Of a DNA stretch of 62,881 bases, positions 34,910-43,470 are shown one piece after another. The stretch is from an uncultured Clostridia bacterium (GTDB taxonomy: Bacteria > Bacillota > Clostridia > Christensenellales > Borkfalkiaceae), in assembly GCA_934254725.1 (NCBI GenBank), contig CAKQLR010000006.1:1-62881 (forward strand), given 5' to 3'. Numbering within the stretch: position 1 is the first letter of the stretch; every line of letters begins with the position of its first letter. The position numbers were made by a program, and so were the translations under genes. The notes under the pieces are model-generated. The model had not been told where the DNA came from. It saw only the letters and a program-made list of their open reading frames with translations, and ran no database searches.

Positions 34910-35878
34910 ATGAAGAAATTTTTATCACTGCTTTTTGCAATTGTTTTAATGTTTGCGTTCGCTTCGTGTGAGGATATTCCCGAAGAGAAATTAACTCTTT
35001 ACGCACCCGACGGCGCACCCGCTTTTGCCGTTGCAAACATTCTCGACAGCGGAAAAATAGGGAACAAAGAAACGGACAGCAGAATTGTTTCCGGCGCGGA
35101 CCCGATAAAGGTTGCCGTTGCAAACGGCGAGGCGGACGTTGCCGTTATGCCGTTGAACCTTGCGGCTATTCTGTATAACGGCGGGGCGAAAATAAAGCTT
35201 GCTTCCGTAAACATTTTCGGCAATTTATATATGGTCGGAAAAACTTCTATCTCGGGTTTAGAAGATCTTAAAGGCAAAATCGTATATAACATCGGCAGAA
35301 ACGCAACGCCCGACATAACGTTGAAGTATATTTTAAAGCAAAATAACATAGAGTTCGAGGAAAGCGAAACCGCTATTGCCGGCAAGGTTGCGTTCCAGTA
35401 CGTTTCGGCCGGCAGCGAAATCATGCAGCTTTTCGCAAACGATTCTATAGAATATGCGGTTCTCGGCGAGCCTGCGGTTTCCACCTGCAACCTTTTAAGG
35501 GGTACGAGTGTGGTTCTCGACATTCAGGCGGAATGGAAGAAAATATTCGGCAGTTCGTATACTCAGGCGGGCGTAGTGGTCAGCGAAGAGCTTGCCGCGG
35601 ACAGCGCGTTTGTTTCCTCGCTTCTCTCCGCGCTTAGCGAAAATGAGGAGTTCATCAACAATAACACGGACAGACTTAAAGAGATTTTGCTTGGCAAAGG
35701 AAGCACTTCTTTGAACCCCAAGCTTGTCGTTGATGCAGGGCTTATTACCCGCAGCAGCGTAGGCTTCGTAAAGGCAAAAGATGCAAAAACGAAAGTGGAA
35801 GAATACTTTAACGCGCTTATGAGTTTTAACGCGAAACTTATCGGAGGAAAACTCCCCGATGAAGGGTTTTATTTGTGA
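34910..35878 (+). CDS. ABC transporter substrate-binding lipoprotein, NMT1/TauA-like
   Basis: 322 residues. A lipoprotein signal, with the lipobox ending FASC, is followed by a periplasmic-binding fold beginning LTLYAPDGAPAFAVANIL. KVAVANGEADVAVMPLN and DLKGKIVYNIG resemble the nitrate/sulfonate/taurine (SsuA/TauA/NMT1) group. The ligand cannot be read from sequence; sulfonate, nitrate-like anions and pyrimidine precursors are all within the family. ACAGGAG precedes ATG. It is the first transporter gene of the operon and overlaps the permease start (GTGA). Confidence 0.88.
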   Translation: MKKFLSLLFAIVLMFAFASCEDIPEEKLTLYAPDGAPAFAVANILDSGKIGNKETDSRIVSGADPIKVAVANGEADVAVMPLNLAAILYNGGAKIKLASVNIFGNLYMVGKTSISGLEDLKGKIVYNIGRNATPDITLKYILKQNNIEFEESETAIAGKVAFQYVSAGSEIMQLFANDSIEYAVLGEPAVSTCNLLRGTSVVLDIQAEWKKIFGSSYTQAGVVVSEELAADSAFVSSLLSALSENEEFINNNTDRLKEILLGKGSTSLNPKLVVDAGLITRSSVGFVKAKDAKTKVEEYFNALMSFNAKLIGGKLPDEGFYL

Positions 35879-36678
35879 GATTAACCGAGAAAAAGGGCAC
35901 TTTCGGAGAAAAAACAAAAAAGATTGTCGATTTTTTGCTGCCCGTTTTTACAATAATAATAGTCATCGCATTGTGGTTTGTAGCGGCGTACGCGTACGGG
36001 ATAGAGCTTATTCTGCCTAAGCCGCAATCGGCTTTCATGGAACTGAAAAATATCCTTTCGACCGGCTCGTTTTGGGTTGCCGCCGGCAATACGCTTTTAA
36101 GGGCGATAGTAGCTTTTCTTATAGCGTTTGTGGCGGCGCTCGCCTTCGCTCTGCTGTCAAGAGGTAGTAAGGTTTTCTATAAACTTTTCTATCCGCTCGT
36201 GGTGATACTTCGTTCGCTGCCGACTATTTCGGTGATTTTTATATGCTATATCGCGCTCAAAGGGTGGTTCAGAGCGGTGCTTATTGCCTATCTTGTAATT
36301 TTTCCCACCCTGTACGCTTCTTTCTATACAGCCCTCGAAAACTGTTCGGGCGAACTGAACGAAGTTGTAACCGCATATAAAATTCCCCGTTTACGCTCGG
36401 TCACGAAATACGTGATTCCGTCTGTCGGCGCGTATATGTATTCGGACGTGGTGAACACGCTCAGCCTTACAGTCAAATTGATTATCGCGGCGGAAGCGGT
36501 CACCGAGACGGTTTCGAGCATAGGCGGACTTATGGCGGAAGCTAAGTCCTACGTGGATATGGCAAGCATTTTCGCCTACACGATCGTCGCGATAGCTATG
36601 AGTTATTTTACCGAAATAGTCATACGGCTGTGCGCTAAACTCGTCAAGGAGGTATCTTTAAAATGCAGGCGTCACTGA
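35875..36678 (+). CDS. ABC transporter permease, SsuC/TauC-like
   Basis: 267 residues with about six membrane segments and the EAA-loop region ELNEVVTAYKIPRLRSVTKYVIPSVGAYM. It is typical of binding-protein-dependent permeases of the sulfonate/nitrate group. It starts at GTG 35875, overlapping the TGA of the binding-protein gene, and ends overlapping the ATPase gene by 16 bp, so the three are translationally coupled. Confidence 0.9.
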   Translation: MRLTEKKGTFGEKTKKIVDFLLPVFTIIIVIALWFVAAYAYGIELILPKPQSAFMELKNILSTGSFWVAAGNTLLRAIVAFLIAFVAALAFALLSRGSKVFYKLFYPLVVILRSLPTISVIFICYIALKGWFRAVLIAYLVIFPTLYASFYTALENCSGELNEVVTAYKIPRLRSVTKYVIPSVGAYMYSDVVNTLSLTVKLIIAAEAVTETVSSIGGLMAEAKSYVDMASIFAYTIVAIAMSYFTEIVIRLCAKLVKEVSLKCRRH

Positions 36679-37358
36679 GGAACGTAACCAAGAAATATGG
36701 CGAAAGAACCGTGTTTTCGGGGCTTAATATAGATTTTGAAGAGGGTAAAACCAATTGCATTTTAGGTCCTTCCGGCTCGGGCAAAAGCACAGTGCTTAAC
36801 GTTCTTGCGGGGATTACGGACGCGGAGGGAGAAATTATTCGTCCGGAGAAAATCTCCTATGTTTTTCAGGACAGCAGGCTTTTTCCGAATATGACGGTGT
36901 GGGAGAATGTGGAGTTTGTGCTCGGCGATATGCCCAAGGATAAAAAGGAAGAGCGCATTAAAAAGCTTCTGGCCATAACCGAAATGTACGACAGGCGAAA
37001 CGACTTTCCTGCAAAGCTTTCGGGCGGAATGGCAAGGCGCGTTGCGATAGCGCGCGCGTACGCTTATCCGTCGGAACTCATTCTTATGGACGAGCCGTTT
37101 TCAGCTCTCGACCCGGCGTTGAAAATGCGGCAGATACGCGTGTATTTATCCCTTTCAGAAATAGACAAAAGGACGTGCGTTTTCGTCACGCACGATATTT
37201 CCGAGGCACTCCTTATTTCGGACAGGATATTCGTCCTCGATAAAAACGGAGTGTTAAAGGATAATATCTCCGTAGATATTCCGAAGCACGAAAGAAATTT
37301 GTTTTCTTCGGGACAGGAAAAATTAAAGGAAAGGCTCTGGAGGCTCCTTTGCGAATAA
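36663..37358 (+). CDS. ABC transporter ATP-binding protein, SsuB/TauB-like
   Basis: 231 residues. Walker A is LGPSGSGKST, the Q-loop SYVFQDSRLFP, the signature LSGGMARRVAIARAYAY, Walker B LILMDEPFSALD, and the switch histidine is in FVTHDISEA. It energises the importer. AAGGAGG lies 8 bases before ATG. The signature has M in place of the usual Q, a tolerated variant. The operon ends at the terminator at 37414. Confidence 0.95.
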   Translation: MQASLRNVTKKYGERTVFSGLNIDFEEGKTNCILGPSGSGKSTVLNVLAGITDAEGEIIRPEKISYVFQDSRLFPNMTVWENVEFVLGDMPKDKKEERIKKLLAITEMYDRRNDFPAKLSGGMARRVAIARAYAYPSELILMDEPFSALDPALKMRQIRVYLSLSEIDKRTCVFVTHDISEALLISDRIFVLDKNGVLKDNISVDIPKHERNLFSSGQEKLKERLWRLLCE

Positions 37359-37413
37359 TCAAATAGCACGATTAATGTGCGAAAAAGGCTATTTATGCAA
37401 AATAAAATTATCG

Positions 37414-37441
37414 CCGCGGCTTAAATTTGTCCGCGGTTTTT
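37414..37441 (+). terminator. Terminator of the ABC importer operon
   Basis: CCGCGG (37414-37419) / CCGCGG (37431-37436) followed by a T-run. Confidence 0.8.
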
Positions 37442-37483
37442 TCTTTTTTGAAGCTCGCCGAAAACCGTGCGAAGCGTTTTCGC

Positions 37484-37512
37484 TTGACAAATAAAATATA
37501 ATATATTAAAAT
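37484..37512 (+). promoter_or_regulatory. Promoter of the PHP-domain gene
   Basis: TTGACA (37484-37489), 17-bp spacer, TAAAAT (37507-37512). Confidence 0.8.
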
Positions 37513-37588
37513 ACAATATAGTTATATTAAGACATATAATTAAATTAAGGCTTTTCGGCTTTACAAAAAACGGAAGTAATAATTTGAA

Positions 37589-38881
37589 ATGATACAAAGA
37601 GAAGATATGATAAGAATGCTTTCCCACCCTTCTAAGAGGAAGAGGTTGAAAGCCGCCGCTCTGCTTAAAAAGACAGGGGAGACGGAAGCATTTTCTTCAC
37701 CCGATGAGAGTGAAAAAATAAATCTGGCTATTCATACGGATTACTCGTTTTCTCCGTATTCGCCGTCGCTTGCGGCGTATATGGCATGCAAAAACGGGCT
37801 TGCGCTCGCGGGGATATCCGACCACGACACTCTTTCCGGCGCGGAAGAGTTTAAAAAAGCCACGGCAATTTTCGGTACCGAAGCTACCTACGGCGTTCAG
37901 CTCAGGGTAAGGGTGAATTTCGGTAAACCGATAAAGCTTAATAACTTTTACGAAAACAATCTGGCGTTCGTTTCCATAAGGGGCATACCGTACCCGAGCA
38001 TAAAAAAGCTTAACAAAAAGCTCGGCGGGGTAAGGGCTGCACGTCTTGCGCGCGACAGGGAGATGACCGAAAGGCTCAATGCGAGAATTAAAAAGTTCGG
38101 CATGAGCGTGGATTTTGAAAAAGACGTTCTTAAAAACTCTTGCTACAAGGACGGAGGAACCGTTACAGAAAGGCATATTCTGTACGCTTTCGCCAAGCAG
38201 ATTGTTCAGAAATATCCCACGGCGGAGGAGATAAAAACCTTTCTTAAAGAGGGGGTGAACGTCAATACGGACAGCCGCTTCGACCTTTATCTTTCGGACG
38301 TAAAAAGCTCCTATTTCGCGTACGATCTGGTAGATTGTATTAAAAACGAGATACGCTTTTTCTACGTTCCCGCAAGCGACGCAATCGAACTTGCGGAAGC
38401 CGTTTCTCTGGCAAAAGAGTTCGGCGGGCTGGTTACGTACAGTTACCTCGGCAACAGCGTAAGAAACATCGACGGAGAGGAGAAGGTTTTCCCGATGGAG
38501 GACGGCAATGCGGAGGAAATTATTTCCTTTTTAGCTTCCTCGGGAGTGGACGGCATCGAGTGCGTCATGCCGAATATGACCGACGAACGGTTGGAAATAA
38601 TAGACGGGCTTGCAGAAAAATACGGCATGTTCGTGTTGCCTTGCTGTGATATAAATTCACCCCGTCAGAAGTTTGACGCGACCGCTTTCGGCTTTACCGA
38701 AAACGAGGATAGAAAAAAGAAATACATAAGAAACCTTTGGGCTGTGGCGGGTCACGCCAAAAGCTGCGAATGTTCTCTCGGCGACGGTCTGAATGGCGAA
38801 AAGTCCGTGCAGAACAACCCTTCGCTCGAGGACAGACTTACGCTTTATGCGGAAATAGGGAAGCTTAACACAAAAGTTTAA
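37589..38881 (+). CDS. PHP-domain protein with partly degenerate metal site
   Basis: 430 residues. PHP motif I is reduced to LAIHTDYSFSPYS (one HxD rather than HxHTxxS) at about residue 48, and motif II, GISDHDTLSG, is intact near residue 75. The later HP motif reads TYSYLGN, and the final DxH-type motif reads CDINSP, so several expected metal ligands are missing. A helical insert with RAARLARDREMTERLNARIKK lies in the middle. The family hydrolyses phosphoesters, but activity here is doubtful. Only a weak GGAAG precedes ATG. Confidence 0.7.
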   Translation: MIQREDMIRMLSHPSKRKRLKAAALLKKTGETEAFSSPDESEKINLAIHTDYSFSPYSPSLAAYMACKNGLALAGISDHDTLSGAEEFKKATAIFGTEATYGVQLRVRVNFGKPIKLNNFYENNLAFVSIRGIPYPSIKKLNKKLGGVRAARLARDREMTERLNARIKKFGMSVDFEKDVLKNSCYKDGGTVTERHILYAFAKQIVQKYPTAEEIKTFLKEGVNVNTDSRFDLYLSDVKSSYFAYDLVDCIKNEIRFFYVPASDAIELAEAVSLAKEFGGLVTYSYLGNSVRNIDGEEKVFPMEDGNAEEIISFLASSGVDGIECVMPNMTDERLEIIDGLAEKYGMFVLPCCDINSPRQKFDATAFGFTENEDRKKKYIRNLWAVAGHAKSCECSLGDGLNGEKSVQNNPSLEDRLTLYAEIGKLNTKV

Positions 38882-38925
38882 CTGAAATAAATCTTGTAAA
38901 TCGGTTGATTTCGGAGGCAAAAACG

Positions 38926-39714
38926 ATGAAGAAAACTTTGGCTAAAATCAAATATGTTCTTGTTGACCTTGACGGAACGACTTTTATCGGAGATACACCG
39001 CTCGGAAACGTTGCGGAAACACTGCAAAAATTGAGGGATGCAGGCAAAAAAATTATTTTTATAGCCAACAATTCTTCCCTTTGCGGGGAAGCTACGGCGG
39101 AGAAGCTTGCGGCTCTCGGGCTTTTTCACGAGGAAGATTACGTATACACTTCGGGGCAGTGCGCGGCGGAGTACGTTCATAAAAACTATCCCGAAAAAAC
39201 CTGCTATATAGTTGGGACTAAACACCTGAAAGAAGAGTTTTTAAGGAACGGTATAACGCTTACGGACGATATGCCGGATATAGCGGTGCTCGGCACGCAT
39301 ACGGAAATTACGTTTGAGGAGATCGCAAAGCTTGTTTATGCAGTCAAGAAGGGCGCGATGTATATCGCCACGCACGGCGACTACACTTTGCTCGGCTATA
39401 ACGTACCGTTGCCGGACTGCGGCGCGTTCATAAAAATGCTCGAACTCTCTTCGAAGATAAGCCCGGATGTCGTCCTCGGCAAGCCGAACGAATATCTCGG
39501 CAAACGCATTATGACTAAGTTCCATTGCAATGCGGACGAAGTTTTGGTTATAGGTGATTCGCTTAAATCGGATATTCAGCTCGGCATAAACTGCGGTTTT
39601 TATACGTTGCTTGTGCTTACGGGCGAAACGACCGAAAAGGCATTGAAGCAAAGCGATATAGTTCCGGATTTCGTGCTTCCCACGCTGGACGATATCACAG
39701 CTTATTTAGACTGA
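38926..39714 (+). CDS. HAD-superfamily IIA hydrolase (NagD/AraL-like phosphatase)
   Basis: 262 residues. HAD motif I VDLDGTTFIGD, motif II FIANNSS, a C2-type cap in the middle, motif III lysine in GKPNEYL, and motif IV VIGDSLKSDIQLG are all present. It probably dephosphorylates small sugar or glycerol phosphates. I start at ATG 38926 because GGAGG lies 7-8 bases upstream; a TTG seven codons earlier lacks a site. It follows the PHP gene after 44 bp and is probably co-transcribed. Confidence 0.92.
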   Translation: MKKTLAKIKYVLVDLDGTTFIGDTPLGNVAETLQKLRDAGKKIIFIANNSSLCGEATAEKLAALGLFHEEDYVYTSGQCAAEYVHKNYPEKTCYIVGTKHLKEEFLRNGITLTDDMPDIAVLGTHTEITFEEIAKLVYAVKKGAMYIATHGDYTLLGYNVPLPDCGAFIKMLELSSKISPDVVLGKPNEYLGKRIMTKFHCNADEVLVIGDSLKSDIQLGINCGFYTLLVLTGETTEKALKQSDIVPDFVLPTLDDITAYLD

Positions 39715-39728
39715 CGCATAGTTGTAAA

Positions 39729-39762
39729 AGCGCGGCCGATAAAATTCGGGCACGCTTTTTTT
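39729..39762 (+). terminator. Terminator after the HAD gene
   Basis: AGCG...CCGA (39729-39739) / TCGG...CGCT (39746-39756) with an internal loop, then seven T. Confidence 0.6.
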
Positions 39763-39780
39763 ATTTGTAAAAGCAATATA

Positions 39781-39822
39781 AAACAGCCCCCGGAAGCGTT
39801 CTGCTCCCGAGGGTTGTTTTTT
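39781..39822. terminator. Long hairpin terminator, mainly for clpB
   Basis: AACAGCCCCCGGAAGC pairs with GCTCCCGAGGGTTGTT over about 14 of 16 positions, with A-tract and T-tract on either side, so it can stop transcription from both directions. Confidence 0.8.
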
Positions 39823-39865
39823 AATAAGTCGCCTTAAACGCACGTTATCGGCGCTTTTTTTATTT

Positions 39866-42472
39866 TTATACGGGTTTCACTACAAGGTCGCCGTACTCTT
39901 CTGTTACCCTTAAAGTGGTGAAGGGCTGCGGGTTATTTCTTACGATATACTTGGCAAGAAGCGTTTCCACGTTGCTCTGCAAAAATCTCTTAAGAGGTCT
40001 TGCGCCGAATGCGGGGTCGAATGCGTTATCCGCAATATACTTCTTTGCGTCCGCGTCTATTTCGAGGTTTATATTCTGCTCCGCAAGGCGTTTCTTTAAG
40101 TTCTCGGTGAGAATGTCGAGTATCTTGTATACGTTGTCGCGGGTGAGCGGTTTGTAGAAAATTATCTCGTCAAGCCTGTTAAGGAATTCCGGCTTGAAGG
40201 TGCTCTTAAGCAGTTTTTCCACTTCTTCTCTCGCTCCGACGGAGATCTCTCCGTTGTCGGTTATGCCGTCGAGGATATAACCCGCGCCGAGGTTTGAAGT
40301 CATTATAATAATGGTGTTTTTGAAATCAACCGTGCGCCCTTGCGAGTCGGTAACTCTGCCGTCGTCGAGTATCTGAAGGAGTATGTTGAATACGTCCGGG
40401 TGCGCCTTTTCTATTTCGTCGAACAGAACTACGGAGTAGGGTTTTCTTCTTACCGCCTCGGTAAGCTGCCCGCCCTCGTCGTAGCCTACGTATCCCGGAG
40501 GAGCGCCTATAAGTCTCGACACGCTGAATTTTTCCATATACTCGCTCATATCGATTCTTACTATGTTCCTTTCGTCGTCGAACAGGTATTCGGCTAACGC
40601 TTTGGCAAGCTCCGTTTTACCTACGCCCGTAGGCCCTAAGAACATAAATGAACCTATCGGTCTGTTAGGATCGGATATACCCGCACGCGAACGGAGAATT
40701 GCGTCCGACACCTTTGAAACGGCTTCGTCCTGACCTACTACTCTCTTATGGAGAATGTCCTGCAGGTGCAGAATTTTTTCGCGTTCGCCCTCCATAAGTT
40801 TACTGGTGGGGATGCCCGTCCAGCGGGAAACTATCTTGGTGATTTCTTCCTCGGTCACTTCGTCGTGGAGAAGAGTATTAGACGATCCCTTCGCGTTTTG
40901 CGTGGCTTTTTGTAAATCTGCCAGCTCTTTTTCAAGACGGGGGAGTTCGCTGTAACGCAACTTTCCGGCTTTTTCGTAATCGGAATTTCTCTCCGCCGTT
41001 TCGGCTTCGGAGCGGGTTTTGTCTATTTGTGTTTTAAGTTCTTTAACCCTGTTGATGGAAGCTTTTTCTTTATCCAGCTCGGCTTTCATTTCGGAAAATT
41101 TCTCTCTCAGTTCGGCAAGCTCTTTTCTAAGTTCCGCAAGCCTTTCCATAGACAGGTTGTCTTTTTCTTTGGCGAGTGCGGTTTCTTCTATTTCAAGCTG
41201 AGTTATCTTTCTGGATAAACTGTCCATCTCGGACGGCATCGAATCTATTTCTGTACGTATCATTGCGGCGGCTTCGTCCACAAGGTCTATGGCTTTATCG
41301 GGCAAAAACCTGTCGGTGATGTACCTGTTGGAAAGTGTAGCTGCGGCGATGAGCGCGCGGTCGTGAATTCTTACGCCGTGGAAGATTTCGTATCTTTCTT
41401 TAAGACCTCTCAAAATAGAGATTGTGTCGGCGACGCTCGGCTCGTTAACTGTAACGGGCTGGAAACGTCTTTCGAGCGCGGGGTCTTTTTCGATATATTT
41501 TCTGTACTCGTCAAGGGTAGTTGCGCCTATGCAGTGAAGTTCGCCGCGCGCAAGCATAGGTTTAAGCAAGTTGCCTGCGTCCATTGCGCCGTCGCTCTTG
41601 CCCGCGCCCACTACGGTGTGAAGCTCGTCGATGAAAAGTAAAATCTTACCTTCGGAGTTTTTAACTTCGTTCAGCACGGCTTTAAGCCTTTCCTCAAATT
41701 CACCGCGGAACTTCGCGCCTGCGATAAGCGCGCCCATATCGAGTGAGAATACCGTTTTGCCTTTCAAGCCTTCGGGAACGTCGCCGCGCACGATACGCCT
41801 TGCGAGACCTTCCGCGATTGCCGTTTTACCAACGCCCGGTTCACCGATAAGAACAGGGTTGTTCTTTGTCTTTCTCGAAAGAATTCTTATAACGTTACGG
41901 ATTTCTTCGTCCCTGCCGATAACGGGGTCGAGCTTGTTGCTTCTCGCCCTCTCGGTAAGGTCTGTGCCGTATTTGGAAAGGGCGTCGTAAGTTTCCTCGG
42001 GGGAGTCGCTTGTAACGCGCTGACTGCCGCGGATTTCTTTTATCGCCTTTAAAACCTTGTTTTTATCCGCCCCGTGGGAAGCGAAGAGGTTCTTCAATTC
42101 TCTTTCGCAGTTATCAATGAGCGCGATGAGTATGTGTTCTACCGAAACATACTCGTCTTTCATATCCGCTGCGATTTTTTCGGAAGCGGAAAGGATTTTA
42201 TCCGTAACGGGTGAAATGTAAACTTTGTCGGGTTCTCTGCCGCTGCCCGAAACAGAGGGGATTTTATCCGCGAGACGTTCTACTTCTTCGCGGAAAGATT
42301 CGACGTTCACTCCGCACCTTAAAAGAACGTTTGCGGTAAGACTGTCGTTGCCCTCGAGCATAGCGAGGAGAAGATGTTCGGGTGCTATCTGCTGGCTGCC
42401 ATTGGATATCGAAATGCTTTGAGCTTGTTGTAAGCACCATAGCGATTTTTTAGTAAGTTTTTCTGCGTTCAT
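39866..42472 (-). CDS. clpB: ATP-dependent disaggregase ClpB
   Basis: 868 residues, full ClpB length. An N-terminal Clp repeat domain, first AAA+ with GEPGVGKT and DELHTVVGAG, the coiled-coil middle domain (about 400-530), and second AAA+ with GPTGVGKT and FDEIEKAHPDVFN are all present. It rescues aggregated proteins with the DnaK system. CAGGAGGTG precedes ATG. It lies 43 bp after a ribbon-helix-helix gene and shares its promoter. I see neither CIRCE nor a CtsR box upstream. Confidence 0.96.
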   Translation of the reverse strand: MNAEKLTKKSLWCLQQAQSISISNGSQQIAPEHLLLAMLEGNDSLTANVLLRCGVNVESFREEVERLADKIPSVSGSGREPDKVYISPVTDKILSASEKIAADMKDEYVSVEHILIALIDNCERELKNLFASHGADKNKVLKAIKEIRGSQRVTSDSPEETYDALSKYGTDLTERARSNKLDPVIGRDEEIRNVIRILSRKTKNNPVLIGEPGVGKTAIAEGLARRIVRGDVPEGLKGKTVFSLDMGALIAGAKFRGEFEERLKAVLNEVKNSEGKILLFIDELHTVVGAGKSDGAMDAGNLLKPMLARGELHCIGATTLDEYRKYIEKDPALERRFQPVTVNEPSVADTISILRGLKERYEIFHGVRIHDRALIAAATLSNRYITDRFLPDKAIDLVDEAAAMIRTEIDSMPSEMDSLSRKITQLEIEETALAKEKDNLSMERLAELRKELAELREKFSEMKAELDKEKASINRVKELKTQIDKTRSEAETAERNSDYEKAGKLRYSELPRLEKELADLQKATQNAKGSSNTLLHDEVTEEEITKIVSRWTGIPTSKLMEGEREKILHLQDILHKRVVGQDEAVSKVSDAILRSRAGISDPNRPIGSFMFLGPTGVGKTELAKALAEYLFDDERNIVRIDMSEYMEKFSVSRLIGAPPGYVGYDEGGQLTEAVRRKPYSVVLFDEIEKAHPDVFNILLQILDDGRVTDSQGRTVDFKNTIIIMTSNLGAGYILDGITDNGEISVGAREEVEKLLKSTFKPEFLNRLDEIIFYKPLTRDNVYKILDILTENLKKRLAEQNINLEIDADAKKYIADNAFDPAFGARPLKRFLQSNVETLLAKYIVRNNPQPFTTLRVTEEYGDLVVKPV

Positions 42473-42515
42473 AATTTACACCTCCTGTTGTGGCGTTCTT
42501 AAAACCGTATGCCGC

Positions 42516-43166
42516 TCAGAAATGAAGGGGCATATGCTTTACGTGCCGTAAATAATCTTTTTCCATATCGAGAGTGGTTGCGTATTTCCCCTGGAAGAAA
42601 CCGTTCAAAAGGTCGTCTATCGTCTTAACGTAAGTGTTGATGCTGTCGGCTATTTCGTCGGCGTCATACTCTCTCGCTTCGGGCAGAACGAACGTCCTTA
42701 TAAACTTTCCTCCTTCAAAGGAATACACACCGCGTTTCTGCGGGGGAACATCTGAATATTTTTCTTCTATCTCCGCAAGTATATTAAAGAAGTCGCCTAA
42801 AACGCGCAATAACTCGGGATTTTGCGTTCTGAGCCAAACTTTAAGCTGACCGAACGCACGCCCTCTTTTTCTGAAAAGCTGCACGTCGTACTTCACCGTC
42901 GGGTGGTATTTGTACTCGAGCGAAGTCCTGAGCGTCATAATGCCGGAACTCGGTTCTTTAAACGGAAGAAGTCTTGAACCTTCAAGGTTGTCAAGCACTC
43001 TGTCAAAGATGTTTTTTATACGCATTTCCGGCGTTACCATGCGGCAGTATTCGGCGAGAATACCGTTTATGAAGTTGGAGCGCGACGTTCCGTTTTCATA
43101 GGCAAGCCTGTCTATTTCTTTAACTACGTCCTCGGATAGAATCAAACTATACATGTTTTTCTTCAT
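42516..43166 (-). CDS. Ribbon-helix-helix protein, possible regulator of clpB
   Basis: 216 residues. The first 45 (MYSLILSEDVVKEIDRLAYENGTSRSNFINGILAEYC) fit a CopG/MetJ-type ribbon-helix-helix DNA-binding arm. The remaining 170 form an alpha/beta domain I do not recognise, with FRKRGRAFGQLKVWLRTQNPELLRVLGDFF near the middle. It is the first gene of an operon with clpB, so autoregulation and control of clpB are plausible. An 11-bp palindrome (ACTTGTCAAGT, 43225-43235) overlaps the -35, a possible operator. GGAG precedes ATG. Confidence 0.7.
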   Translation of the reverse strand: MKKNMYSLILSEDVVKEIDRLAYENGTSRSNFINGILAEYCRMVTPEMRIKNIFDRVLDNLEGSRLLPFKEPSSGIMTLRTSLEYKYHPTVKYDVQLFRKRGRAFGQLKVWLRTQNPELLRVLGDFFNILAEIEEKYSDVPPQKRGVYSFEGGKFIRTFVLPEAREYDADEIADSINTYVKTIDDLLNGFFQGKYATTLDMEKDYLRHVKHMPLHF

Positions 43167-43204
43167 TTTTTTCTCCTTTGGTCATCCACTCTTTTTTTGC
43201 GCAC

Positions 43205-43233
43205 ATTATACTACCGAAAATCAAACTTGTCAA
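43205..43233 (-). promoter_or_regulatory. Consensus promoter of the RHH-clpB operon
   Basis: Minus strand TTGACA (43233-43228), 17-bp spacer, TATAAT (43210-43205). The palindrome ACTTGTCAAGT covers the -35. Confidence 0.88.
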
Positions 43234-43409
43234 GTGTTTTATATAAAAAAGTTTGCAAAATTAAAAAATTTTTTGTAAGCAGAATTATATAACTGTTTTT
43301 GCAAAGTTTACGGCGCGAAAGGAGGCTTAAAAAAGAAAAGCGAAGCGAGTAAAAGTACCCGCCTCGCTTTGGAAAGGGTTTAAAATATACCCGTCGGTTT
43401 TGCAGATAA

Positions 43410-43467
43410 GATGCGCCGCCACGCGCATACGTATGATTTATAAGACGCGCCGCACGCGCATACGTTT
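43410..43467. repeat. Paired 24-bp GC-rich direct repeats
   Basis: GATGCGCCGCCACGCGCATACG (43410-43431) and GACGCGCCGCACGCGCATACG (43444-43464) differ at a substitution and one indel. Each contains GCGC...GCGC that can fold into a hairpin. They lie just after the stop of the baseplate-like gene. Confidence 0.75.
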
Positions 43468-43470
43468 ACT

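Larger units (their letters stand above)
43167..43470. other. Intergenic region with promoter, hairpin and repeats
   Basis: 304 bp. It holds the clpB operon promoter, a hairpin AAAGCGAG/CTCGCTTT near 43337-43371, and two 24-bp near-identical GC-rich repeats at 43410-43467. No gene seen. Confidence 0.6.

Noticed and set aside
43167..43260. CIRCE or CtsR box upstream of the clpB operon
   Set aside because: No TTAGCACTC-N9-GAGTGCTAA and no CtsR heptad repeat could be found.
43410..43467. Attachment site of a mobile element
   Set aside because: No integrase or matching repeat on the other side of the baseplate-like gene.
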